Source: an uncultured Bacilli bacterium | GTDB lineage: Bacteria > Bacillota_I > Bacilli_A > RF39 > UBA660 | DNA: 6,671 bases | NCBI GenBank assembly: GCA_934162555.1 | Contig: CAKPJE010000059.1 | Coordinates: 1 to 6,671 of the forward strand | Direction of reading: 5' to 3' | Shown here: piece after piece, positions 1 through 5,338 of the stretch | How the letters are laid out: every line of letters starts with the position of its first letter | Numbering within the stretch: position 1 is the first letter of the stretch | Notes under the pieces: generated by a model | Databases searched by the model: none | The model's input: the letters and a program-made list of their open reading frames with translations, nothing else | Told to the model about the DNA's origin: nothing | Program-made: the position numbers and the translations under genes

Positions 1-18
1 TAATTTTTTATAATTCAT
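1..18 (-). CDS. Start of an unidentified gene (partial, runs off the left edge)
   Basis: An ATG at 16-18 opens a frame reading MNYKKL before the window ends. It is preceded by a purine-rich Shine-Dalgarno-like stretch (AGAGGGAGTAGGG, complement of about 21-33). The ATG overlaps the TGA (15-17) of a short upstream reading frame as ATGA, the same coupling seen between other genes here. Only six codons are visible, so no function can be given. Confidence 0.4.
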
Positions 19-178
19 AACCCTACTCCCTCTATTATCTTTAAACTACCAAAAAGAGGACCAGTATCTATATATTCTCTAATCCTATAGTTATCAACAA
101 AATTATTTTTATTTTCCTTTTTTAGTAATACATGTATGTATGTATATGTACCATATAGTTATCAACAAATCCTTTCAT
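15..178 (-). pseudogene. Short broken ORF downstream of the SDR gene
   Basis: After the SDR stop, an ATG at 176-178 overlaps the TGA by one base (TGATG) and reads MKGFVDNYMVHIHTYMYY then stop. Another frame, open from about 150 to 15, ends in FVDNYRIREYIDTGPLFGSL followed by KIIEGVGL and TGA. That TGA overlaps the next ATG. The 164-base span is not a multiple of three, so the two halves need a frameshift to join. FVDNY is encoded twice, by the two copies of a 16-bp direct repeat (86-101 and 154-169), between which lies a short ATGT tandem tract (132-144). One reading is a roughly 31-residue gene (MKGFVDNYRIREY...) interrupted by a 68-bp insertion or duplication. I do not recognise the product. 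No good ribosome binding site precedes 178. Confidence 0.33.
86..169. repeat. Pair of 16-bp direct repeats, 68 bp apart
   Basis: The sequence TATAGTTATCAACAAA occurs exactly at 86-101 and again at 154-169. The offset of 68 is not a multiple of three, although both copies can encode FVDNY on the minus strand. The flanks outside the 16 bp do not match, so this is not a simple long tandem duplication. It may be the footprint of an insertion or of a slippage event. Confidence 0.6.
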
Positions 179-975
179 CAATCAAAAAATCTATTTTTTC
201 TAGTTCCACTAGTCATAAATCTCCACATAGCTTTAGAACCAGTAAGCCAAGTAAACCTAACACCATTTTTATTATTTTTAACAATCTTCTTAACCAAAAA
301 CTCAGCAATAACATCAGGCTTATCTCCTAATATATTGTAAACCTTTTTAACCTTTTCTGAAAGTTCAAAACCATCAGTACCCATAGAATGATTAACAAAA
401 TCAGTAATCATAATACCAGGCGCAAGTAAACCAACCTGAATATTAAGTTTTTTATCATCCACTTCTTTAGCTAAACTCTCCAAAAAATAAGTTAAACCTC
501 TTTTACTAGTACCATAAATAGATAATCCCGTCATCATAGCATCATCACTACCATAACCCTCAATACCATAAATTTGACCAAACCCTTGTTTAATCATCTG
601 ATTCATAGCAATCTTAGAACCAACAACAGAACCCTTTAAATCAATATCAATCAATCTATCAATATCTTTGGTATCAACTTCCCAAATAGGAACCATCTTT
701 TGATTGACACCAGCATTATTAATCCAAATATCAATAGAACCAAAATTCTTAACAGCTTCATCCTTCAAAACAATTAAATCTTCTTCACTAGTAACATCAC
801 ATCTAACACTCAAAACACTCCCATTACCAGAAATAGACTTTAATAAAGTCTCAGCTTTTGCTAATTCATCATTTAGAATATCACTAATTACAACATTATA
901 ATTATATTTTCTAAATTCTTTAGCCATCTCTAAACCAAAACCTCTAGCAGAGCCAGTTATAACAACAGTTTTCAT
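178..975 (-). CDS. Short-chain dehydrogenase/reductase, NYC1/NOL-like branch
   Basis: Probable NAD(P)-dependent oxidoreductase of the classical SDR superfamily, 265 residues, cytoplasmic; the substrate is unknown. Counting from the ATG at 973-975: nucleotide-binding TGSARGFG at 7-14 (TGxxxGxG), adenine-side D60-V-T, NNAG at 86-89, and the catalytic YxxxK as Y154 and K158. The expected Ser is S143 in EGYGS, 11 residues before the Tyr. From memory, this spacing and the GxGSD...YGxxKR pattern resemble plant chlorophyll b reductases (NYC1/NOL) more than FabG. The Asn of the usual N-S-Y-K tetrad seems to be D112 (IDLKG where IxNLKG is common). A TTG at 976-978 is also in frame, but AGGTGA (complement of 980-985) sits four bases before the ATG and only one before the TTG, so I chose ATG. 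The binding site overlaps the TAG of the lipoprotein gene, implying coupled translation from the lipoprotein promoter. Codons favour T and G endings (ATT for Ile, AAG for Lys). Confidence 0.9.
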   Translation of the reverse strand: MKTVVITGSARGFGLEMAKEFRKYNYNVVISDILNDELAKAETLLKSISGNGSVLSVRCDVTSEEDLIVLKDEAVKNFGSIDIWINNAGVNQKMVPIWEVDTKDIDRLIDIDLKGSVVGSKIAMNQMIKQGFGQIYGIEGYGSDDAMMTGLSIYGTSKRGLTYFLESLAKEVDDKKLNIQVGLLAPGIMITDFVNHSMGTDGFELSEKVKKVYNILGDKPDVIAEFLVKKIVKNNKNGVRFTWLTGSKAMWRFMTSGTRKNRFFD

Positions 976-983
976 CAAATCAC

Positions 984-1379
984 CTACAATTCAAAATCAA
1001 TAATCAAATATTCATCATTTTCTAAATACTTAATAATACGATATTTACCACTATCTAATTTACCATACTCACAAGACCAATTAACTTTAATATCCATCAT
1101 ATTATTTTTTTCAATCCCGTAACCAATACCACTAGAACACTTTTTATTTTTAGATAACTTCTTAAAACTATTATCACTATATTTTTCAATATCAAAACCA
1201 GGTTCTAACATAATATCACTATCAGTATTATTCTTTATCTCAAAAGTTAAACCACTATCAGTTAATGTATCTTCTAAAATAGAAACCTTTATATCATCCT
1301 CTTTATATTCTTCCTTAACCTCTTTAGAACAACCCAAAGTAAGTAAAATAATTAAACAAATCACAATATTTTTTATCAT
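984..1379 (-). CDS. Small lipoprotein with bacterial immunoglobulin-like domain
   Basis: 131 residues. The N-terminus is a lipoprotein signal peptide: a short basic start (MIKN), a hydrophobic run to residue 15, and a lipobox TLGC with the lipidated Cys at position 17. The mature protein should be anchored on the outer face of the cell membrane. After an acidic/lysine linker (18-31), residues about 32-131 show the pattern of small Ig-like domains common in Bacillota lipoproteins: SGLTFEIKNNTD, then GYGIEK, then W-x-CEYG-x-L-x-x-G-x-YRIIK (compare W..xYG.L..GxYRI.K in the Big_14-type family, recognised from memory). Translation starts at ATG 1377-1379 behind GGGTGG (complement of about 1383-1388). 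It has its own promoter (1399-1427) and is first in a two-gene unit with the SDR. Its role is unknown; such domains are usually found on surface proteins of unclear function. Confidence 0.85.
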   Translation of the reverse strand: MIKNIVICLIILLTLGCSKEVKEEYKEDDIKVSILEDTLTDSGLTFEIKNNTDSDIMLEPGFDIEKYSDNSFKKLSKNKKCSSGIGYGIEKNNMMDIKVNWSCEYGKLDSGKYRIIKYLENDEYLIIDFEL

Positions 1380-1398
1380 GTTCCCACCCTACAGATAT

Positions 1399-1427
1399 AT
1401 TGTACCAAATTTCTAACAAAAAGTCAG
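1399..1427 (-). promoter_or_regulatory. Promoter of the lipoprotein-SDR unit
   Basis: On the minus strand CTGACT (-35, complement of 1422-1427; four of six matches to TTGACA) is followed by a 17-base spacer and TACAAT (-10, complement of 1399-1404). The -10 is preceded by TGG, an extended -10 (TGn). The predicted start lies near 1392, giving a leader of about 13 bases that still contains the GGGTGG ribosome binding site. It looks like a housekeeping sigma promoter. Confidence 0.7.
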
Positions 1428-1919
1428 TACTTTTGATATAATATTTTGAAAAATTAAAAGTGTTTAAATATTATATTCTTCAACATAAAAAAAATAACTC
1501 AACACATTTATTATTATAAATATTTAATAATTAAGTGAGTACTATTTTTCTCTCTTTTGTAATTATTTTATGATAATACCTTTCTTCACAAGTTAGTCTT
1601 ACATCTAGTTACAAAGAGCCAAACAGAAAAAGACAATCTCTCAGAATTATCAAATGAGAACAATGCAATAAATCATTACTTGTAAAATATGCATTAAGAT
1701 TTTTGCCCATATTTTAAAGCAAAATATGAAGCAATTAAAAAGCAATGTGGACATAAAAAGCTATTATCGCAATTACAGAATTTACTATTTTACAAAGAAC
1801 ACACAAACAATGTTTAGGTTATTTTAGCATCTTTAGCGGCAATTTTTATCGTGGATTAAATCCATATTTTTATTTTCATTCATGCACCTTCTAACTTGAT
1901 GAGAAAGTACTTTTGATAT
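1426..1919. repeat. 14-bp direct repeats flanking the IS110 relic
   Basis: AGTACTTTTGATAT occurs at 1426-1439 and 1906-1919. The match extends to ATTTTG on the right side if a few bases are skipped in the left copy. The left copy abuts the lipoprotein -35 box and the right copy lies downstream of abiEii. The transposase relic lies between them. IS110 elements generally make no or very short target duplications, so these are more likely a target or recombination footprint, or chance in AT-rich DNA. Confidence 0.4.
1577..1800 (+). pseudogene. Decayed C-terminal fragment of an IS110-family transposase
   Basis: This plus-strand relic explains part of the 590-base gap between the lipoprotein and abiEii. 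Three frames must be joined. At 1586-1708 the frame reads SQVSLTSSYKEPNRKRQSLRI, then a TGA at 1655-1657, then NKSLLVKYAL. This parallels the IS110/IS116 consensus SWxGLTPxxxESxGKxxSxRI...KPLLVQCAL. One frame over, 1707-1760 reads PYFKAKYEAIKK then QCGHKK, and a further shift gives AIIAIT (1760-1777). Together these match the family's (Y/F)KxRYexIKKrrGHKKAIIAIAR. A last shift gives IYYFTKN (1780-1800). The N-terminal DEDD catalytic domain is absent, so the element is dead. The family assignment is from memory of its conserved C-terminal domain, which carries a conserved Ser. Confidence 0.7.
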
Positions 1920-1972
1920 TTTGCAAGTACCAAATTTTTGCACTCCTAAAAATTCTAACTTTAAATATTTTT
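1801..1972. other. Gene-free stretch between the IS110 relic and abiEii
   Basis: I see no reading frame or RNA gene here. It holds a perfect 13-base palindrome, TGGATTAAATCCA (1852-1864), and the right copy of the 14-bp repeat. It may be the non-coding end of the IS110 element, but no end sequence could be recognised. No convincing terminator for abiEii is visible: there is no stem followed by a T-run on the minus strand. Confidence 0.4.
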
Positions 1973-2827
1973 TTATATGAAAGAAACCTCTAAATATAAT
2001 TTTTTGATTATATCTTTCAATAAATTTAATATTTCATTGATATCTATACCATTAGCATATTTATACTTATTGGTATAAATATTCCATAATCTTTCTATTC
2101 TTTCATTACCAATAATAGAATCAATTATTTGTTCATAGTCATTTAAATACTCAAATGACTCTCTTTTATAAAATGTATTATCTATCGCTTCTTTTAAAAT
2201 GTTTATATCTATTTCTTTTCTTAATTTAGTTAGAAAATAATATATATCATAAAAATCTTTCATTCTACTGTTAAATACACCACGTCTTAATACTGTTTCG
2301 ATTTTTTCAGCCAATATTGTCTCAATATTATAACTACTTATGATTATTGTTCTATTTTCAAATATTAAAGGATATTTATACTTTAATTCTCTTGGTGTGA
2401 CTTTATCACCAGTAGATATATCAATTTCTAAATTGATTTTTAAACTTTGTAATTTACCTACAATATGATATTTATTTCCACCATACTCATCATCTTCCCT
2501 AATATCAGTTATATCAATTACATCAAACTTAACGCCGTCTTTTAAATTAATATTTAATATTTCATTTAGTACTTTTAACATTTTATCTTTTGATATATCT
2601 ATACCTGTAATAGTTGCATCCATATCTTTAGTCATCCTATTATCAATACCAAACATAGCAGATAATAATAATCCACCTTTTAAAATAAAATTATTTTGAT
2701 ATTTAGATACAGAAATTCTTTCTAGCACTCTTTCAAACATATATCTCTGTAATATTTCATAATAATTAAGATCATATTTATTTTCTATTTCTTTTGCTAA
2801 TCTTTTTATGTCAGTTATATCTACCAT
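1973..2827 (-). CDS. abiEii: AbiEii/AbiGii-family nucleotidyltransferase toxin
   Basis: Toxin of a type IV (AbiE) toxin-antitoxin, abortive-infection system; 284 residues, cytoplasmic. In this family a DNA-polymerase-beta-like nucleotidyltransferase fold halts growth. The related mycobacterial MenT toxins add nucleotides to tRNA; the target of this protein is not known. All four family motifs are visible: I, LKGGLLL (K50-G51-G52); II, TKDMDAT with D68 and D70 as the metal-binding DxD; III, NLEIDIS (D136); IV, AEKIETVLRR...RMKDFYDIY (E174, K175, R181, D191). It therefore looks catalytically intact. The start ATG (2825-2827) overlaps the antitoxin gene by seven bases, and GAGGT lies about ten bases upstream within abiEi, so synthesis should be coupled to the antitoxin. 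Isoleucine codons split about evenly between ATA and ATT, unlike the ATT-dominated SDR and PfpI genes, which suggests transfer. Confidence 0.93.
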   Translation of the reverse strand: MVDITDIKRLAKEIENKYDLNYYEILQRYMFERVLERISVSKYQNNFILKGGLLLSAMFGIDNRMTKDMDATITGIDISKDKMLKVLNEILNINLKDGVKFDVIDITDIREDDEYGGNKYHIVGKLQSLKINLEIDISTGDKVTPRELKYKYPLIFENRTIIISSYNIETILAEKIETVLRRGVFNSRMKDFYDIYYFLTKLRKEIDINILKEAIDNTFYKRESFEYLNDYEQIIDSIIGNERIERLWNIYTNKYKYANGIDINEILNLLKDIIKKLYLEVSFI

Positions 2828-3408
2828 TTCATCATAACCTCTACAATTGTATTAACTTTTTCATAGATATTAAAAATTTTCGAATATTTTAATAGCAATT
2901 CAATATTTTTATCTTTGCTATTAAAATAATAGTCTAATACTCTATTTTGAAGTTCTAAATCAAATTCTTCTTCAGATCTTAACATATCGCAAATACATCT
3001 TTCAGCATTATATACTTTAATCGGATTACCAAATGGACTAGTTGTTTCAATAATACCAATTTCATAATAATTATCAGATACACGATGAACATTATAATTT
3101 CCTCTTACTCTTTTATCTCTAGGAACTGTTATATCAATTTCTGATGGTGTTTTATTTGTAAGATTTAAAATATGTAGTGCTGTATTATATGAGAAAATAG
3201 CGCTTGGATAATTTTTTTGTAAAATATAATATTCATCTTTAAATAATCCAGTATCCATATATAAGCCATGAGATACTCTTTCAATTATACCATTATTAAT
3301 ATAAAATTGAATTTGAGACTTATATATTTTTAACTCCATTAATTCTGATGTCGAAACATAACCATGATTATTTTTTAAAAATTTAATTAATTTTTCTTCA
3401 TTATTCAT
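2821..3408 (-). CDS. abiEi: AbiEi-family antitoxin, winged-helix repressor
   Basis: Antitoxin and autorepressor of the AbiE system, 195 residues, close to the family's usual length. Residues about 1-50 form the N-terminal winged helix: EEKLIKFLKNNHGYVSTSEL, then a recognition-helix region and IIERVSHGLYMD as the wing. The rest (FSYNTALHILNLTNKTPSEIDIT, PRDKRVRG, then PIKVYNAERCICDMLR) is the pattern of the C-terminal antitoxin domain. In Streptococcus agalactiae, AbiEi counteracts the toxin without forming a stable complex and represses its own operon by binding inverted repeats; I infer the same here. The start ATG (3406-3408) follows GGTGAT (complement of 3412-3417). It is the first gene of the abiEi-abiEii operon, controlled from the promoter and operator at 3418-3469. 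Confidence 0.92.
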   Translation of the reverse strand: MNNEEKLIKFLKNNHGYVSTSELMELKIYKSQIQFYINNGIIERVSHGLYMDTGLFKDEYYILQKNYPSAIFSYNTALHILNLTNKTPSEIDITVPRDKRVRGNYNVHRVSDNYYEIGIIETTSPFGNPIKVYNAERCICDMLRSEEEFDLELQNRVLDYYFNSKDKNIELLLKYSKIFNIYEKVNTIVEVMMKW

Positions 3409-3417
3409 ATTATCACC

Positions 3418-3469
3418 GCATTTACTTTTGTACCTACATTATAGCATTTTGCGGAACAAAAGTAAATGC
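3418..3469. promoter_or_regulatory. abiE operator: perfect 14-bp inverted repeat spanning the promoter
   Basis: GCATTTACTTTTGT at 3418-3431 is the exact reverse complement of 3456-3469, with 24 bases between the arms. One arm covers the -35 box and the other lies in the first transcribed bases just before the ribosome binding site, so protein bound to both arms would cover the promoter. Paired inverted repeats at the abiE promoter are the known AbiEi binding arrangement. Binding here is inference. Confidence 0.75.
3438..3466 (-). promoter_or_regulatory. abiE promoter
   Basis: On the minus strand TTTACT (-35, complement of 3461-3466) is followed by a 17-base spacer and a consensus TATAAT (-10, complement of 3438-3443), preceded by TGC as an extended -10. 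The start should fall near 3431, leaving a leader of roughly 23 bases that includes the inner operator arm and GGTGAT. It is a strong promoter, as expected for a self-repressed toxin-antitoxin operon. Confidence 0.75.
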
Positions 3470-3570
3470 ATTTTTATTAACTTTGTAATTATTTTATAAT
3501 ACTGCCATAGTTATAAGATATAATATTACTTGATATAAATGAAATTACGATATTTTCAAAATTCATTGGC

Positions 3571-3586
3571 AGAGTTTTTTAACTCT
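3571..3586 (-). terminator. Possible weak terminator after the anti-sigma gene
   Basis: AGAGTT-TTTT-AACTCT is a perfect 6-bp stem with a 4-base loop, ten bases beyond the anti-sigma stop. The stem can be extended by three pairs past a wobble and a mismatch. On the minus strand it is followed only by GCCAATGAATTTTG, so the T-run is poor and distant. It could equally be chance pairing. Confidence 0.3.
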
Positions 3587-3596
3587 ATCAATAAAT

Positions 3597-4187
3597 TTAT
3601 CCAATAATAGATTCAAGTAAAACTACTAACTCATCAATACTAACATTAGTTGTTTCAATATCATAATTTATACCATTATATTCAAATAAAACCATATAGC
3701 TATCCTCATAACTATAAATATTTAAACACTTGCCATTAATATAAGATTTCTTACCATCCAAATCAAAATAATAATCACGAATAGGTTTACCATCCAAAGA
3801 CCACTTAATATAAGTACTCTTATAATTTTCCAAAGAATTATCTGTTTCATAAAACAATTGATATGAATTCAAAACAAACTCATTATCTACCTTAACATAT
3901 ATTTTATACAAAGTTTTTTTATTATATTCGTCACCAACTTTAATATTCAAATCATTAACTATACCATCATTAACCTCTTCAATCTTACCATCAAATTTAT
4001 GAGAACTTACACTAGTAACATTATTAATATTTATTTCATTAAAAGAAACAGATTTAGTTGTAAATACCAATAAACATACAATAACCAAAGAAGAACAAGA
4101 AATAAGTATTCCCCAAATTTTATTTTTCTTATTAACAATATTATTATAAACCTCACACTTCATCTTATTTTCAATTACATTTTTCAC
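3597..4187 (-). CDS. Membrane protein, probable anti-sigma factor
   Basis: 196 residues with one membrane segment at about 24-43 (IWGILISCSSLVIVCLLVFT). The cytoplasmic N-terminus is short (about 23 residues) and the external domain is about 150 residues, ending in FEYNGINYDIETTNVSIDEL then VVLLESII, a pattern like the C-terminus of DUF4367-type domains of Bacillota anti-sigma factors (weak, from memory). It overlaps the sigma gene by four bases (GTGA), and that context is the main reason for the anti-sigma call. The start is GTG at 4185-4187, because GAGGTGA (complement of about 4192-4198) is well spaced from it and the next Met is residue 9. The zinc-binding HxxxCxxC motif of many anti-sigma factors is absent; the only cysteines before the membrane segment's end are C11, C31 and C38. 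If it is an anti-sigma factor, it may hold the sigma factor at the membrane until an external signal arrives. Confidence 0.7.
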   Translation of the reverse strand: MKNVIENKMKCEVYNNIVNKKNKIWGILISCSSLVIVCLLVFTTKSVSFNEININNVTSVSSHKFDGKIEEVNDGIVNDLNIKVGDEYNKKTLYKIYVKVDNEFVLNSYQLFYETDNSLENYKSTYIKWSLDGKPIRDYYFDLDGKKSYINGKCLNIYSYEDSYMVLFEYNGINYDIETTNVSIDELVVLLESIIG

Positions 4188-4702
4188 TTTCTCACCTCTA
4201 AATATTTTTTCAAATCATTAATCGTTCTATACAAATAATGTTTTACATTTGATTCCGTTATATTTAAAATACTTGCAATTTCCTTTATAGTATAATCTTC
4301 ATAATAATATAAATATATTACCTTAGAAATAATAGGACTTCTATTTTTAATAAATTTCCAAATAATTTCTTCATCATAATTATTAAAAAAATCTTTCTCA
4401 ATATTAACATCAGAAGAAATAGTATCAACTAATTCAATATCATCCCTTTTAGAAAAAAGTGAAACAATTTTACTCTTATAATGAAATCGATAATATTTTT
4501 TTATCATGTTTTTAGCAATCCCCAAAATATAATTTTTATTATCAATAATATCAATTTTCTTATAAACCTCTAAATAAGTATTTTGCACTATATCTTTAGC
4601 ATCCACTAAATTTGAACAATTTAAAACGATATACCTAGAAACATCGTTATAAGTATTTTTATATAACTCATCAAATTTTTTTAAGGCTTTTTGATCGATC
4701 AT
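4184..4702 (-). CDS. ECF-type RNA polymerase sigma factor
   Basis: Sigma-70 family, extracytoplasmic function (group IV), 172 residues, the usual length. Region 2 spans about residues 11-71, including the core-binding and -10-recognising stretch LVDAKDIVQNTYLEVYKKI (compare DAEDIVQETFLKVY in the family). Region 4 spans about 112-168, with the helix-turn-helix YTIKEIASILNITESNVKHY recognising the -35 element. Region 3 is absent, as expected for ECF factors. Translation starts at ATG 4700-4702 behind GAGGTG. The stop overlaps the GTG of the membrane partner, making a two-gene sigma/anti-sigma operon. Upstream DNA carries TGGAACT twice, close to the GGAAC -35 core of ECF promoters, suggesting autoregulation. 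The adjacent PAP2 and VanZ-type genes make envelope stress the most plausible stimulus (inference). Confidence 0.92.
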   Translation of the reverse strand: MIDQKALKKFDELYKNTYNDVSRYIVLNCSNLVDAKDIVQNTYLEVYKKIDIIDNKNYILGIAKNMIKKYYRFHYKSKIVSLFSKRDDIELVDTISSDVNIEKDFFNNYDEEIIWKFIKNRSPIISKVIYLYYYEDYTIKEIASILNITESNVKHYLYRTINDLKKYLEVRK

Positions 4703-4713
4703 TTTAACACCTC

Positions 4714-4748
4714 ATTATAATAGTTCCATTTTTTTTAAAAAAGTTCCA
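4714..4748 (-). promoter_or_regulatory. Upstream region of the sigma gene with duplicated TGGAACT
   Basis: TGGAACT occurs twice on the minus strand, as complements of 4742-4748 and 4722-4728, exactly 20 bp apart. The first is followed by T6A8, a probably bent tract. A consensus TATAAT (complement of 4714-4719) directly abuts the GAGGTG ribosome binding site (4708-4713). GGAAC is the -35 core of many ECF promoters, so self-recognition is plausible. However, neither copy has a clear ECF -10 at the usual 16-17 bases. If TATAAT is the real -10, transcription would start inside or after the ribosome binding site. Confidence 0.45.
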
Positions 4749-4772
4749 AAAAAAAGTAGAAAAATCTACTTT
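4748..4772 (-). terminator. Intrinsic terminator of the vanZ-pap2-pfpI unit
   Basis: On the minus strand AAAGTAGA-TTTT-TCTACTTT forms a perfect 8-bp stem (complement of 4753-4772) that runs into eight T in total (complement of 4748-4755). The TAG stop of the PfpI gene (4766-4768) lies inside the ascending stem, so the terminator overlaps the coding end. It separates this operon from the sigma operon. Confidence 0.8.
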
Positions 4773-5338
4773 CCATAATAACCATTCTTATTTAAATTAT
4801 ACCACTTATCAATTTCTTCATCAGACTTTACATTCAAATATTTAAAAATTTCTCTAGAAAAATCCAAATTACAAACACCACCAGCAGTTATAAAATTATT
4901 GTCTAAAACAGCATTCTTACAAACATAAAATTCTTTTCCCCCATAATTAGGGCATACTTTAAGTAAATAATCTAAAGTATTACCAGTATGATATATATTA
5001 TTCAAAAACCCATTAAAACAAAGAAAAGTAACAGCATCACATATCGCACCAACCATCTTCGAATTATCAACAAATTTGTTAATTAAATTACATAATTTAT
5101 CATTTTTAAAATTATTTAATCTCCAAAAAGATCCGCCACATAATATTAACATTTTAAAATTATCAATACTATCAATATCATCTAAATTATAATCAGGTAA
5201 TACTCTTAATCCACCCTTAGAAATAACACTATTCTCTAAAGAAACATATTTAACACCATACTTATCTCTAACCTCACGACCAATATAACAAATCTCATTA
5301 TCAGCATAACCAGATTCAATATATATAAGTATTTCCAT
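4766..5338 (-). CDS. DJ-1/PfpI-family (class I glutamine amidotransferase-like) protein
   Basis: 190 residues, cytoplasmic, the usual single-domain length. Family members include glyoxalase III/deglycase-type and protease-like enzymes and many of unknown activity. Visible elements are the N-terminal strand MEILIYIESGYADNEI with E15 in the position of the conserved acid; the oxyanion strand LILCGGS at 64-70; the nucleophile elbow GAICDA with C100; and TFLCFNGFLNN..HTGN downstream, typical of the YdeA/YoaZ-like branch (from memory). The residue after the nucleophile is D101, where the classical PfpI/DJ-1 subgroups have His or Ala, so this may not be a standard protease. The ATG at 5336-5338 overlaps the PAP2 stop by one base (TAATG), with AGAGG about 11 bases upstream, so it is the last gene of the pap2 operon. 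The terminator follows at once. Confidence 0.88.
   Translation of the reverse strand: MEILIYIESGYADNEICYIGREVRDKYGVKYVSLENSVISKGGLRVLPDYNLDDIDSIDNFKMLILCGGSFWRLNNFKNDKLCNLINKFVDNSKMVGAICDAVTFLCFNGFLNNIYHTGNTLDYLLKVCPNYGGKEFYVCKNAVLDNNFITAGGVCNLDFSREIFKYLNVKSDEEIDKWYNLNKNGYYGK

Noticed and set aside
136..340. Two plus-strand ORFs of 64 and 66 codons
   Set aside because: They lie antisense to the end of the SDR gene and the intergenic DNA, have no ribosome binding site, and are low-complexity Ser/Leu/Asn peptides produced by the complement of AT-rich codons.
704..901. Plus-strand ORF of 65 codons
   Set aside because: It is wholly antisense to the SDR, whose motifs (NNAG, DVT) are clear in this stretch.
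976..978. TTG as start of the SDR
   Set aside because: It lies one base after the AGGTGA ribosome binding site; the next codon, ATG, has a usable spacing.
1708..1728. Inverted repeat CATATTTT/AAAATATG
   Set aside because: It falls within the readable PYFKAKYE codons of the transposase relic and is AT-only apart from the ends; no T-run follows, so it is not a terminator.
1556..3497. Direct repeat TTTGTAATTATTTTAT at 1556-1571 and 3482-3497, flanking the abiE operon
   Set aside because: It is almost pure A/T; by rough estimate a 16-bp match of this composition is expected about once by chance in a window this size, so I do not claim it as an att site or target duplication.
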